From the NCBI RefSeq assembly GCF_025751575.1, contig NZ_JAOWLA010000019.1, positions 1 through 64,000 of the forward strand: 64,000 bases of DNA, read 5' to 3'. Of the stretch, positions 45,315 through 54,578 are shown one piece after another; the first letter of the stretch is position 1, and the number at the start of each line of letters is the position of its first letter. Position numbers and translations under genes: made by a program. Source of the stretch: Albidovulum sediminicola (GTDB lineage Bacteria > Pseudomonadota > Alphaproteobacteria > Rhodobacterales > Rhodobacteraceae). The notes under the pieces were generated by a model that searched no databases, was not told the origin of the DNA, and was given only the letters and a program-made list of their open reading frames with translations.

Positions 45315-46874
45315 CTAGTCCTGTTGGCTCCGGCTGATCCTGACGATCTCGGGGCGCGCGAGCTTGCCGCTCGCCGTGCGCGGCATGGCGGCCGTCCATA
45401 GCCGGATCTGCTTGGGCACCATGTAGCTGGGCATGGTGCGGAAACAATGCTCGATCAGTCGATCCTTGTCGTAGCCCTCAAGCGGCGTGACCGCAACGTG
45501 GACCGCGTGACCAAGATCCCCGTCCTCGACACCGTAGGCGACGGCCTCGGCGACGATGCCGCTGCTGTAGATGTGATCCTCGATCTCATCGGGGCTGGTG
45601 CGGAAGCCGCTCGTCTTGATCATTGCGTCGTTGCGCCCAATGAACCAGAGATCGCCATCCTCATCGACCCTGACGATGTCACCGCTGTAGACCACCTTCT
45701 CGTCTCCGATCAGGTGGCGCAGCTCCGGGCAGGTCCGGATCTTTTCGTTGGTCAGGTCCGGGCGGCCCCAGTAGCCCATGCTGACCAAGGGGCCACGATG
45801 GACAAGCTCGCCCTGCTCCCCCGGTCCGGCGATTCCGACGCCTTCCTTGATGACAAAGACCTCGGCACCGGGGATCGCCTTGCCGATGGAGCCTTTCTTG
45901 GCCTGAAAAAGCTCCGGCGCGAGGAAGGTCGAGCGGAACGACTCCGTCAGGCCGTACATGAGGTAGATGTCGGCGCCCGGGAACACGCCGGGCATCAGAT
46001 CCAGGATGTCGGGCGGAATCCGGCCGCCGGTGTTCGTGACCCGCCGCAGCGAAGGCAATGCGACGGGATTGTCGCGCAGGAACCGGACGATCGGATTTAT
46101 CAGCGGCGGCACCCCGGCAAGGCCCGTCACCTCGTGCCGGACCATCGTCCGCACGATCTCCGCCGGCATCATCACCGGCTGGTGCACCACCGTCCCGCCA
46201 AGCAGGAGCATCGTCGTCAACTGGTTCAGCCCCGCGTCGAAACTGTAGACGAGAATGCTGATCAGGCGGTCGTCCTCCGACAGCCGCAGATAGCGGGCGA
46301 CCGAGCGCGCGCCCGCGATGATGTTGCGGTGGGACAGCATGACACCCTTCGGCCGCCCCGTGGAGCCGGAGGTGTAAATGATCATCGCAAGGTCGGTGTC
46401 GAGCACGGGAACCTCGCGCGCGGTCGCCTCCGGCAGGTCCCGCCAGTCGTCGAACCCCTCCGCGTCTTTCTTGAGCTCAAGCGCAAGGGCGCGGCGAACC
46501 CTGGCGGGAAATCCCGCCTTGGCCATTGCGGCGGCCGCGCGGCCGTCCGTCAGGACCATTACCGCGCCGCAGTCCTCGGCGACGTAGCCAAGCTGGTCAA
46601 GCGTCCATTGAGCGTTCACATTCACGATGACACCGCCCACCTTCGCCACGGCCAGCATGGCCACCACTTCCTCGATGCTCTTGCGAAGATGCACGATGAC
46701 GCGGTCGCCGCGCGCGATGCCTTGGCCCGCCAGATACGCGGCAACGCGGTCGACTTCGGCATGAAGCGTGGCGTAGTCGACGGAGCGCTTGGGATCGACA
46801 AGCGCCGTCTTGCCGGGACGAACCGCGAGGTTGTCCGACAGAAGTTGGTAAAAGGTCGTCGTCAGAGCGTTCAC
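45315..46874 (-). CDS. AMP-forming acyl/aminoacyl ligase, exosortase-A-associated type
   Basis: A 519-residue ANL-superfamily enzyme. Adenylation motifs: MIIYTSGSTGRPKGVMLSH (A3), YLMYGLTESFRST (A5), ELVHRGPLVSMGYW, YSGDIVRVDEDG (A7), FIGRNDAMIKTSGFRTSP (A8) and PRTASGKLARPEI (A10 lysine). TNTGGRIPP and SIGKAIPGAEV resemble the exosortase-A-associated ligases (TIGR03098). It should activate a carboxylic or amino acid and load the ACP. GTG 46874 is chosen since GGGAGG lies 6 bases upstream; GTG 46901 would also be in frame and overlap the upstream stop. Confidence 0.85.
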   Translation of the reverse strand: MNALTTTFYQLLSDNLAVRPGKTALVDPKRSVDYATLHAEVDRVAAYLAGQGIARGDRVIVHLRKSIEEVVAMLAVAKVGGVIVNVNAQWTLDQLGYVAEDCGAVMVLTDGRAAAAMAKAGFPARVRRALALELKKDAEGFDDWRDLPEATAREVPVLDTDLAMIIYTSGSTGRPKGVMLSHRNIIAGARSVARYLRLSEDDRLISILVYSFDAGLNQLTTMLLLGGTVVHQPVMMPAEIVRTMVRHEVTGLAGVPPLINPIVRFLRDNPVALPSLRRVTNTGGRIPPDILDLMPGVFPGADIYLMYGLTESFRSTFLAPELFQAKKGSIGKAIPGAEVFVIKEGVGIAGPGEQGELVHRGPLVSMGYWGRPDLTNEKIRTCPELRHLIGDEKVVYSGDIVRVDEDGDLWFIGRNDAMIKTSGFRTSPDEIEDHIYSSGIVAEAVAYGVEDGDLGHAVHVAVTPLEGYDKDRLIEHCFRTMPSYMVPKQIRLWTAAMPRTASGKLARPEIVRISRSQQD

Positions 46875-46897
46875 GAAATGCCTCCCGGCGGGCCGGT

Positions 46898-47425
46898 TCA
46901 CGGCGAAGGGCGCGATGCCTTCATGGCTTTCATGGAAAGACTTGGATAGATCCGCGGCGGCGGGGCCTGGACGATGGAATCCGGCGGCACATCGGTAACG
47001 ACCACGGCGTTGGCGCCGATCCTCGACCGATCACCGATCGTGATAGGTCCGAGTATGGTCGCGTTGACGCCGATGAATACATCATCACCGATCCGTGGAA
47101 CGCCCCCGACCATGTTCGTGCCGATGGTCACATTATGCATGATTCCGCATCGATCCCCGATGACCACATCCGGATGAAGGGCCAGAAACCCTGACCCATG
47201 GATGATATGGAAATCCTCGCCGATGATCATCTCCGGGGGCAGCCAGATCTTGGTGATGTTGGCGACGAACATATGCGTGAGGCCGTAGACCTTCAGCAAA
47301 GCCCAACGCAATGCGGGATTGCCGAGGCTCAGCGCCCAGTGGCCGAAGCGGTAAGTGGTCAACGCGACGAATGCCGCCCCTTCGCCCCTGTGCCGTCGAT
47401 AATCCGCACGAAGAGTATCAAACAT
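46898..47425 (-). CDS. Left-handed beta-helix acyltransferase (CysE/serine acetyltransferase-like)
   Basis: A 175-residue hexapeptide-repeat protein. An N-terminal helical part (FDTLRADYRRHRGEGAAF, with YRFGHWALSLGNPALRW) precedes beta-helix turns: GEDFHIIHGSGFLALHPDVVIG, then CGIMHNVTIGTN, VGGVPRIGDDVFIGVNATI, LGPITIGDRSRIGANAVV and VTDVPPDSIVQAPPPRI. The His in FHIIHGSGF and HNVTIG match CysE catalytic positions, but the protein is shorter than CysE. It probably transfers an acetyl group to a sugar or amino acid of an extracellular product. It is the first gene of the ligase-carrier-decarboxylase operon. Confidence 0.84.
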   Translation of the reverse strand: MFDTLRADYRRHRGEGAAFVALTTYRFGHWALSLGNPALRWALLKVYGLTHMFVANITKIWLPPEMIIGEDFHIIHGSGFLALHPDVVIGDRCGIMHNVTIGTNMVGGVPRIGDDVFIGVNATILGPITIGDRSRIGANAVVVTDVPPDSIVQAPPPRIYPSLSMKAMKASRPSP

Positions 47426-48043
47426 CCGCTACTTCCACCCAAAAATGCCCGCTCTCCTTCAGCAAGGCGACGGTACGCAATCGTGACCAACTATGTTTCA
47501 GATTTCTGTTTTCCGGTGTCAACGCAGATCGGGGGGCGCCCAGACGGGACAAGACCCGCAGGGGGACGCACCCTTGCGCCGCCCCCAGTGCAGCGGATAC
47601 CTTAGACTTTGGGTCGGACCCCTACAAGATTATGAAAAATATATAAAAAATACCCAACACCACAGCGAGCCAGCTAATTTTGCCATGCCCGGAAGAGACC
47701 GTTCCGGCGCCACTGAGAGACAAGAAGCAACCTTGGCGACGCGAAACACCGCGACATCAGCCCCGATAGACGATGGCGGGACAGCCGCCGTATTTGTGCG
47801 CATACCGAAACAATGCGATGCGCCATTCCCGGATTTTCCAGCAACGTCTTGCCCCGGCGCTGTGATTGCCGGAAAACGGCCTTGTGCCACCTGCACCGAA
47901 GAGGGTGAAGCGATCATGGCGGGACGACCCGCATCCCGAACTGCCATCACGGCCTTGCGCGCCGTGGCGCGTCCCGCCGCCATCGGGCGGCATCGGGGCC
48001 TTTGCCGCCACGCCGCGCCCGAACCGCGACCGGGGGCCGCGCG
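47426..48043. other. 618-base gene-free region, locally AT-rich
   Basis: No convincing gene is present: open frames here lack family features and plausible starts. The region separates the minus-strand acyltransferase operon from the plus-strand sulfotransferase-like gene, so it should hold both promoters. Bases 47630-47665 are strikingly AT-rich for this genome (ATGAAAAATATATAAAAAAT), and 47477-47515 is moderately so. This contrast suggests a regulatory hub or the edge of acquired DNA. Confidence 0.6.
47494..47522 (-). promoter_or_regulatory. Putative promoter of the acyltransferase-ligase-ACP-decarboxylase operon
   Basis: A perfect -35 hexamer TTGACA (minus strand, 47517-47522) lies 17 bases from a weak -10 GAAACA (47494-47499); CATAGT is four bases further on. 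It is about 70 bases before the first gene of the operon. Confidence 0.35.
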
Positions 48044-48823
48044 ATGATCTGGAGCCCCTATGTCCAGCGCCGCCTCAGGCAGACGCTCGGCGAGTTCCGA
48101 CGTCTCGGGAAGCCCAAGGTGCAGGTGATCGGGGAACGTTGCTCCGGCACCAACTTCACCGAGGCGTTGATCCTGCAGAGCCTGCCGGTCCGCGATTGCC
48201 AGGCCTTCGGCTGGAAACACGGGTTTCCCAGCTTCATCGCGGCGCCGGACGATGTCGTCTTCGTGGCCGTCTACCGCGAGGTCTTCGGCTGGCTGCTCAG
48301 CATGTACGAAAAGCCCTGGCACGCGGAACCCGACCTCTACGATCTGTCCTTTTCGAACTTCATCCGGGCCGAGTGGCGCACTTTCCTCGACAAGAAGTTC
48401 ATGTTGGCGACCGATGATCCGTTGAACGGGCAGATCCTCCAGCAGGACAGGCACCCCTTGACCGGCAAGCCGCCAAAGAACCTGCTCGAACTGCGCCGCT
48501 GGAAGATGGAGGGGCTGCTGGGTCTCTCCGAACGCGGTGTGAAGGTGGTTCACTGGGCGCATGACCGGATCGTCGCCAACCCCGGCGGCGTCGTGCAGGA
48601 CGTCGCGCGCCTGCACGGACTGCCCGAACCGGCGGAGGTCTCGGTGCCGAAAGGGCGTTTTGGCTGGCCGTGGAACCGATTTGCGGACACCCCGGAGCGC
48701 AGGGTGAAGGAAATCTCCGCCGAGGATCGCGCCTTCATCCTCGCCAATCTCGACCTCGACCTCGAACGGCGGGCAGGGTTTAGCTACCCCTCCGTGGCGT
48801 CCGGGCGAGACGGGACCGCGTAA
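48044..48823 (+). CDS. Sulfotransferase-like P-loop protein
   Basis: A 259-residue protein. The N-terminal KVQVIGERCSGTNFTEALIL (residues about 25-44) has the shape of the PAPS 5'-phosphosulfate loop of sulfotransferases (R-x-G-T/S after a hydrophobic strand), with ERCSGTN in place of the commoner RSGTT. FVAVYREVFGWLLSMYEKPWHAE corresponds to the 3'-phosphate-binding region, where an Arg and Ser follow a strand. No signal peptide or membrane helix is seen. It may decorate a cell-surface polysaccharide, but that is inference from family and neighbourhood. ATG 48044 is one of two nearby starts. Confidence 0.65.
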   Translation: MIWSPYVQRRLRQTLGEFRRLGKPKVQVIGERCSGTNFTEALILQSLPVRDCQAFGWKHGFPSFIAAPDDVVFVAVYREVFGWLLSMYEKPWHAEPDLYDLSFSNFIRAEWRTFLDKKFMLATDDPLNGQILQQDRHPLTGKPPKNLLELRRWKMEGLLGLSERGVKVVHWAHDRIVANPGGVVQDVARLHGLPEPAEVSVPKGRFGWPWNRFADTPERRVKEISAEDRAFILANLDLDLERRAGFSYPSVASGRDGTA

Positions 48824-49003
48824 CCGCGGGCTGATCCGCCGGCGACGGGCGTCGGCCGCGACGCGGAGCGCCCTTCTTCGCGCCTCAAGCGCCGCATGGG
48901 CCACCCAACCGCGCTGCCCGGCGGCGCGGGCATCCTTGTCTGGGCCGAGTTGCGACTTGCGGCGCGCACGAGCTTCGGCCATGAGAGGGGAAAGGAGTGA
49001 CAG

Positions 49004-50071
49004 ATGGCCCTGCCCGTCCGGCAACAGGCGAAATACTGGGGGATCGCGCTGGCGGTCTTCTTTGCCGCGCTCTGGTTTCTGGGCGATGTGATCCTGCCCT
49101 TCCTGGTCGGCGGGGCCGTGGCCTATTTCCTTGACCCGGTCGCGGACCGGCTCGAACGGCTGGGGTTGTCGCGGACCGCGGCGACGGCGACGATTTCCGT
49201 CGTGGCGCTGCTGGTCTTTGTTCTGCTGGCGCTGCTGATCCTGCCGACGCTGGCGCGCCAGTTGGCCCAGCTGGTGAATGCGGCGCCGACGATCTTCGGG
49301 CAGCTTCAGGCCTTCCTGACCGAACACTTCCCGCAACTCTTCGACACCCAGAGCGTCGTTCACGAGACGCTGCAATCGATCGGCCAGACGATCAAGTCGC
49401 AAGGCGGCAAGCTTGCCTCCGGCGTCCTGTCCTCCGCGCTGTCGCTGATCAACGCGCTGCTGTTCCTTGTCGTCGTGCCGGTCGTCGCCTTCTACCTCCT
49501 GCTGGACTGGGACAAGATGGTGGCGACGGTCGACAGCTGGATCCCGCGCGACCATGCCGAGGTGGTGCGCTCCATCGCCCGCGACATCGACCGCGTGCTT
49601 GCGGGTTTCGTGCGCGGACAGGTATCGGTCTGCGTCACGCTCGGGACCTTCTATTCGGCCGCTCTGATGCTCGTGGGACTGGACTTCGGCCTGATCGTCG
49701 GTGCGATCGCGGGGCTCATCACCTTCATCCCCTATGTGGGCGCGCTCGTGGGCGGGGCCCTGGCGGTCGGTCTCGCGTTCTTCCAGTTCTGGGGCGAATG
49801 GGGCCACATTGGCGCGGTCGCCGGGGTCTTTGCCGCCGGCCAGTTCCTGGAGGGCAACGTTCTGACCCCGCGCTTCGTCGGCAACTCGGTCGGGCTGCAC
49901 CCGGTCTGGCTGCTCTTTGCGCTTTCGGCCTTCGGCACGGTCTTTGGCTTCGTGGGCATGCTCGTGGCGGTGCCCGTGGCCGCCTCGATGGGAGTGCTGG
50001 CGCGCTTCGCCGTCGCCCAGTACCGCGACAGCCGCCTTTACCAGGGCCTGAGCGGCGGGGACGAGAACTGA
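49004..50071 (+). CDS. AI-2E family transporter (PerM-like)
   Basis: A 355-residue inner-membrane protein with about eight helices. LAVFFAALWFLGDVILPFLVG and AVAYFLDPVADRLERLGLSR at the N-terminus, then FLVVVPVVAFYLLLDWDKM, GLIVGAIAGLITFIPYVGAL, and FLEGNVLTPRFVGNSVGLHPV are the family signature. Members include TqsA-like autoinducer exporters and Na+/H+ antiporters, so the substrate is open. AAAGGAG lies 7 bases before the ATG. It ends one base before the Hda-like gene, as in many alphaproteobacteria. Confidence 0.92.
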   Translation: MALPVRQQAKYWGIALAVFFAALWFLGDVILPFLVGGAVAYFLDPVADRLERLGLSRTAATATISVVALLVFVLLALLILPTLARQLAQLVNAAPTIFGQLQAFLTEHFPQLFDTQSVVHETLQSIGQTIKSQGGKLASGVLSSALSLINALLFLVVVPVVAFYLLLDWDKMVATVDSWIPRDHAEVVRSIARDIDRVLAGFVRGQVSVCVTLGTFYSAALMLVGLDFGLIVGAIAGLITFIPYVGALVGGALAVGLAFFQFWGEWGHIGAVAGVFAAGQFLEGNVLTPRFVGNSVGLHPVWLLFALSAFGTVFGFVGMLVAVPVAASMGVLARFAVAQYRDSRLYQGLSGGDEN

Positions 50072-50072
50072 G

Positions 50073-50759
50073 ATGTCACGGCAGCTGACTTTCGATCTGC
50101 CGGTGCGCCCCGCACTGGGACGCGAGGATTTCTTCGTCTCGCCCGCCAATGCGCTGGCCCTGTCCGTGCTGGACGCCCCCGACGCCTGGCCACAGGGAAA
50201 AATGCTGCTGGTCGGGCCGGAGGGCGCAGGCAAGACCCATCTGGCCCAAGTCTTCGCCGCCGCGACCGGGGCGCTGATCGTCCAGTCCGGGGACCTGACC
50301 GGGGCCCAAGTCGCGCGCCTTGCGCAGGCCCCGGCCGTCGTGGTGGAGGATGCCGACCGCATCGCCGGCACGATCGCCGCGGAAACCGCGCTCTTTCACC
50401 TGCATAACCTCGCGCTGGCCGAGGGCCGGCCGTTGTTGCTGACCGCACACAGCGCCCCGGCCCATTGGCGCTTCGCGCTGCCGGACCTGGCAAGCCGCCT
50501 GCATGCCACACAGATCGCGGTGCTTGAGGCCCCCGATGACGCGCTGCTGGCGGCGGTTCTGGTCAAGCATTTCACCGACCGCCAGTTGCGCGTGCCCGCA
50601 ACGCTGATCCCTTGGCTGGTCGCCCGGATGGACCGGTCCTTTGCAGCGGCCCGCGATATCGCGGCGCGGCTTGACGTGCAGGCGCTTTCGCAGGGGCGGC
50701 CGATAGGACAAAAGCTCGCGGCAGAGGTGCTGGACAGTCTCGGTGCGGGCGGTCAATGA
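50073..50759 (+). CDS. hdaA: DnaA-related regulatory protein, Hda/HdaA-like
   Basis: A 228-residue protein homologous to the DnaA AAA+ core without the DNA-binding domain. The N-terminus SRQLTFDLPVRP carries a QLxxF/L-type sliding-clamp motif, as in Hda. Walker A is LLVGPEGAGKTHLAQV, followed by VVVEDADRIAG as a Walker B-like strand, and FALPDLASRLHATQIAVLE is the sensor region. By analogy with Caulobacter HdaA it would promote hydrolysis of DnaA-ATP at the replication clamp. It is one base from the AI-2E gene and followed by ppk. Confidence 0.88.
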   Translation: MSRQLTFDLPVRPALGREDFFVSPANALALSVLDAPDAWPQGKMLLVGPEGAGKTHLAQVFAAATGALIVQSGDLTGAQVARLAQAPAVVVEDADRIAGTIAAETALFHLHNLALAEGRPLLLTAHSAPAHWRFALPDLASRLHATQIAVLEAPDDALLAAVLVKHFTDRQLRVPATLIPWLVARMDRSFAAARDIAARLDVQALSQGRPIGQKLAAEVLDSLGAGGQ

Positions 50760-50801
50760 TACGGTCATGCAACCGTTACAAAGGCCGCGCATAAGCCCGT
50801 C

Positions 50802-52967
50802 ATGACGCAAGCCGATTTCCTCAAGGCCCCTCCGCCGAAGCCCGTCGCCCTGCCCGAGGCGGCGACTGCCGGGCCAAAACGCTTCTTCAACCGCGAACTC
50901 AGCTGGCTGGCCTTCAACTGGCGCGTGCTGGACGAAGCGCGCAATCCGCGCGTCCCGCTGCTGGAGCGGCTCCGCTTCCTGTCGATCTCGGCCACCAACC
51001 TCGACGAGTTCTACACCGTCCGCGTCGCGGGCCTGCGCGAGCTGCGCCGGGCGGGCAATGCGACGCCCGCGGCCGACGGGCTGTCGCCAAGCGAACAGCT
51101 GGTCCTGATCAACGACGACGCGCGACGCCTGATGAACGCCCAGCAATCCGTCTGGAACAAGCTGAAACGCGAGATGGAGGCGGCCGGCATCGCGCTGATG
51201 ACCCGCTCGAAGCTCGGGCGCAAGGACGAGAAATTCCTTGAGGACTACTTCCTCAATCAGGTCTTCCCGGTGCTCTCGCCCTTGGCGATCGACCCGGCGC
51301 ACCCCTTCCCCTTCATCCCCAACACCGGCTTCTGTCTCGCGCTGCAACTCGAACGCGCCAGCGACAAGCGGACCTTGCAGGCACTGCTGCCGATCCCGCA
51401 GCAGATCGTCCGCTTCGTGGCCCTGCCCGGCGGCACACGCTTCCTGCCGATGGAAGAGCTCCTGCTCTTGCACCTCGGCTCGCTCTTCCCAGGCTACCGC
51501 GACACCGGACACTGCACCTTCCGCGTGCTGCGCGACAGCGACCTTGAGGTCGAGGACGAGGCCGAGGACCTCGTGCGGGAATTCGAGACCGCGCTGAAAC
51601 GCCGCCGCCGCGGCCAGGTCATCCGGATGAAGATCACCGCCGGCGCGCCGGATGCGCTCAGGGCGCTGATCAGGGACGAACTGGGTGTCGCCCCTGATGA
51701 GGTGGTGGAGGTCAAGGGCATGGTCGGCATGGCCGACCTCAAGGAACTCGTGCTGGACAGCCGCCGCGATCTTCAGTGGCCGGCCTTCACCCCGCGCGTG
51801 CCCGAGCGCGTGCAGGACCACGAAGGCGACATGTTCGCGGCGATCCGGCAGAAGGACATGCTGCTTCACCACCCCTACGAGACCTTCGACATGGTGATCC
51901 GCTTCATGGAGCAGGCGGCGCGCGATCCGCATGTCCTGGCGATCAAGCAGACGCTTTACCGCACCTCGCACGACAGCCCGATCGTCGGCGCGCTTTGCGA
52001 GGCGGCGGAGGCCGGGAAATCGGTGACCGCACTTGTCGAACTGAAGGCCCGCTTCGACGAGGCCGCGAACATCCGCCAGTCCCGCAGGCTGGAACGCGCG
52101 GGCGCGCATGTCGTCTACGGATTCGTCAACTACAAGACCCACGCCAAGATCTCGACCGTGGTCCGGCGCGAGGGCGACCATCTGGTCACCTACACCCACT
52201 ACGGCACGGGCAACTACCACCCGATCACCGCGCGTATCTACACCGACCTCAGCCTGTTCACCTGCGATCCGGCGCTGGGTCGGGACGCGACCAAGGTCTT
52301 CAACTACCTGTCGGGCTACGTCCAGCCGGAGGGCCTGGAGAACCTCGCCATCTCTCCGATCAGCCTGAAGCCCCGGCTGCTGGAGCTGATCGCCGCGGAG
52401 GCCGAGCATGCCCGCGCAGGACGGCCCGCGCAGATCTGGGTCAAGATCAACTCGCTGATCGAACCCAACGTGATCGACGCGCTTTACGCCGCGAGCGCCG
52501 CCGGGGTGAAGATCGACCTGGTTGTGCGCGGCATCTGCGGACTGCGCCCCGGCATCAAGGGGCTGAGCGAGAACATCCGCGTGAAGTCGATCGTCGGCCG
52601 GTTCCTGGAACATAGCCGCATCGTCTGCTTCGGCAATGGCCACGGGCTGGCCTCGAAAAAGGCCAGGGTCTTCATCTCTTCCGCCGACTGGATGGGGCGC
52701 AACCTGTCGCGCCGGGTCGAAACGCTGATCGAGATCAAGAACGACACCGTCAAGGCGCAGATCGTGGGCCAGATCATGGCCGCGAACCTCGCCGACGAGG
52801 TGCAAAGCTGGGTCCTGCGCCCCGACGGGCGCTATGAACGCGACCTGCCGGAGGGGCGCGACGACCTGTTCAACTGCCACCGCTTCTTCATGGAAAACCC
52901 TTCCCTGTCGGGGCGCGGCTCGGCCGGGGCGAAGGACGTTCCGAAGCTGGCCCATTCCATGGACTGA
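50802..52967 (+). CDS. ppk: Polyphosphate kinase 1
   Basis: A 721-residue PPK1 that polymerises the gamma-phosphate of ATP. The N-domain begins [19 protein letters not shown] and has [15 protein letters not shown]. The catalytic domains show the phospho-accepting His in [15 protein letters not shown], then [40 protein letters not shown] and [19 protein letters not shown]. Length fits. The ribosome-binding site is weak. ppx follows 9 bases downstream, so synthesis and breakdown are encoded together. Confidence 0.97.
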   Translation: MTQADFLKAPPPKPVALPEAATAGPKRFFNRELSWLAFNWRVLDEARNPRVPLLERLRFLSISATNLDEFYTVRVAGLRELRRAGNATPAADGLSPSEQLVLINDDARRLMNAQQSVWNKLKREMEAAGIALMTRSKLGRKDEKFLEDYFLNQVFPVLSPLAIDPAHPFPFIPNTGFCLALQLERASDKRTLQALLPIPQQIVRFVALPGGTRFLPMEELLLLHLGSLFPGYRDTGHCTFRVLRDSDLEVEDEAEDLVREFETALKRRRRGQVIRMKITAGAPDALRALIRDELGVAPDEVVEVKGMVGMADLKELVLDSRRDLQWPAFTPRVPERVQDHEGDMFAAIRQKDMLLHHPYETFDMVIRFMEQAARDPHVLAIKQTLYRTSHDSPIVGALCEAAEAGKSVTALVELKARFDEAANIRQSRRLERAGAHVVYGFVNYKTHAKISTVVRREGDHLVTYTHYGTGNYHPITARIYTDLSLFTCDPALGRDATKVFNYLSGYVQPEGLENLAISPISLKPRLLELIAAEAEHARAGRPAQIWVKINSLIEPNVIDALYAASAAGVKIDLVVRGICGLRPGIKGLSENIRVKSIVGRFLEHSRIVCFGNGHGLASKKARVFISSADWMGRNLSRRVETLIEIKNDTVKAQIVGQIMAANLADEVQSWVLRPDGRYERDLPEGRDDLFNCHRFFMENPSLSGRGSAGAKDVPKLAHSMD

Positions 52968-52976
52968 GGGGAGCGG

Positions 52977-54554
52977 ATGCCCAAGACCGACAACACAAAG
53001 CGCCGCAAGTCGAAGAAGCCGCAGATGCCCGAGGACGACATCGCGCTTTTCGGCCGCCCGCTGTTCGAGGACCCCTCCACCCGCGCGCTGGAACGCGTGG
53101 GCGTGGTCGATGTGGGCTCGAACTCGGTCCGGCTTGTGGTTTTCGACGGCGCGGCGCGAAGCCCGGCCTATTTCTACAACGAAAAGGTGCTTGCCGGCCT
53201 CGGACAGGGGCTTGCCAAGACCGGGCGGCTGCACCCCGAAGGGCGCGTTCGCGCGCTCGCCGCGCTTAAACGCTTCGCGGCGCTTGCCAAGGGGATGCGG
53301 CTGCCCTCCCTGACCTGCGTGGCCACCGCCGCGGTCCGCGAGGCCGAGGACGGGCCGGAGTTCCAGGCCGAGGTCGAGGCCGCCACCGGCCTCAAGCTCT
53401 GGGTCATCGACGGGCAGGAAGAGGCGCGGCTGTCGGCGCAGGGCGTCCTGCTGGGCTGGCCCGAGGCGGAGGGTCTGGTCTGCGACATCGGCGGCAACTC
53501 GATGGAACTGGCCGAGGTTTCCAAGGGCAAGGTCGGGCGGCGCGTCACCTCGCCGCTGGGGCCCTTCCGCCTTCAACAGGTCAAGGGCGGCAAGAAAGGC
53601 GTGGCGGAGTTCATCCGCGCCGAGGTCGAAAAGCTCGCGGCCACGATGGGCATGGGCCATGAGCGGATCTATCTGGTCGGCGGTTCCTGGCGCGCCTTCG
53701 CGCGCGTCGACATGGAGCGGCGGAACTATCCGATGACGGTTCTGCACGAATACCGGATGGGCCCGCAGTCGGTCCTTCAGACCGTCCACTGGATCGCGGA
53801 GAACGACCTGAGCGCGCTGCGCACGCGCACCGGCACCTCGGCCGCGCGGATGGAGCTTCTACCGCTCGCCAGTCAGGTGCTAAGGCAGCTGGTGCTGACC
53901 TTCCACCCGAAGGAAATCGACGTCTCCTCCTACGGCATCCGCGAGGGGCTGCTTTACGAACAGATGCCGGAGCGTCTGCGCGTGCGCGACCCGCTGATCG
54001 AGGCCTGCCGTCACGCCGAACGCACCTCCGCCCGGATGCCGGGGTTCGGCAAGAAACTGTTCAATTTCCTGCTGCCGCTTTACCCGAACGCCTCTTACGA
54101 GAAGCTGCGGCTGGCGCGGGCGGCCTGCCTCTTGCACGACACGACCTGGCGCGCGCATCCGGACTACCGGGCGGAGGTCTGCTTCGACAACGCCACGCGC
54201 GCGAACCTGGGCGGGCTCAGCCATGCCGAACGCGTCTTCCTCGGGCTCGCGCTGCTGCACCGCTACAAGAATTCGCGCGCCGGATCGCGGCTGGAGCCGC
54301 TTTTCACGCTGCTGAGCGACCGCCAGATCAAGGAGGCGGAGGTTCTGGGCAAGGCAATGCGCTTTGGCGCGATGTTCGCGATCCGCTCGCCCGAAGAGGC
54401 GGGTACGCTCACCTGGCGGCCGAAGAAGAAGGTGCTGGAGCTTGTCCTGAACCCCGACGCCGAGGCGCTGTTCGGAGAGGTCGTGCAGGCGCGCTTCAAG
54501 TCGCTGGCAGACGCGCTGGAGGCGCAACCGCAGGTTTCCGTCGCAACCCACTGA
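52977..54554 (+). CDS. ppx: Exopolyphosphatase, Ppx/GppA family
   Basis: A 525-residue enzyme that removes terminal phosphates from polyphosphate, and in some members from pppGpp. A lysine-rich leader (about residues 1-20) precedes the two actin-like domains: GVVDVGSNSVRLVVFDG, CVATAAVREAEDG, LVCDIGGNSMELAEVSKG and IYLVGGSWRAFARV. The C-terminal HD-like helical domain has ARAACLLHDTTWRAHPDYR and SHAERVFLGLALLHRYK. GGGGAG lies just upstream of the ATG. It is coupled to ppk. Confidence 0.95.
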   Translation: MPKTDNTKRRKSKKPQMPEDDIALFGRPLFEDPSTRALERVGVVDVGSNSVRLVVFDGAARSPAYFYNEKVLAGLGQGLAKTGRLHPEGRVRALAALKRFAALAKGMRLPSLTCVATAAVREAEDGPEFQAEVEAATGLKLWVIDGQEEARLSAQGVLLGWPEAEGLVCDIGGNSMELAEVSKGKVGRRVTSPLGPFRLQQVKGGKKGVAEFIRAEVEKLAATMGMGHERIYLVGGSWRAFARVDMERRNYPMTVLHEYRMGPQSVLQTVHWIAENDLSALRTRTGTSAARMELLPLASQVLRQLVLTFHPKEIDVSSYGIREGLLYEQMPERLRVRDPLIEACRHAERTSARMPGFGKKLFNFLLPLYPNASYEKLRLARAACLLHDTTWRAHPDYRAEVCFDNATRANLGGLSHAERVFLGLALLHRYKNSRAGSRLEPLFTLLSDRQIKEAEVLGKAMRFGAMFAIRSPEEAGTLTWRPKKKVLELVLNPDAEALFGEVVQARFKSLADALEAQPQVSVATH

Positions 54555-54578
54555 TCAAATGCAGGCGCTTGGGCCGGT

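Noticed and set aside
47493-48047. Possible plus-strand gene in the AT-rich gap
   Set aside because: No ribosome-binding site, no domain, shifting composition along the frame, and no hydrophobic or structural pattern.
47630-50371. 913-codon minus-strand open frame across the sulfotransferase-like and AI-2E genes
   Set aside because: It runs across a gene-free AT-rich region and two real genes on the opposite strand, with no recognisable domain.
50076-53789. 1237-codon minus-strand open frame opposite hdaA, ppk and ppx
   Set aside because: Antisense shadow of three well-supported genes; low-complexity Asp/His/Arg-rich translation.
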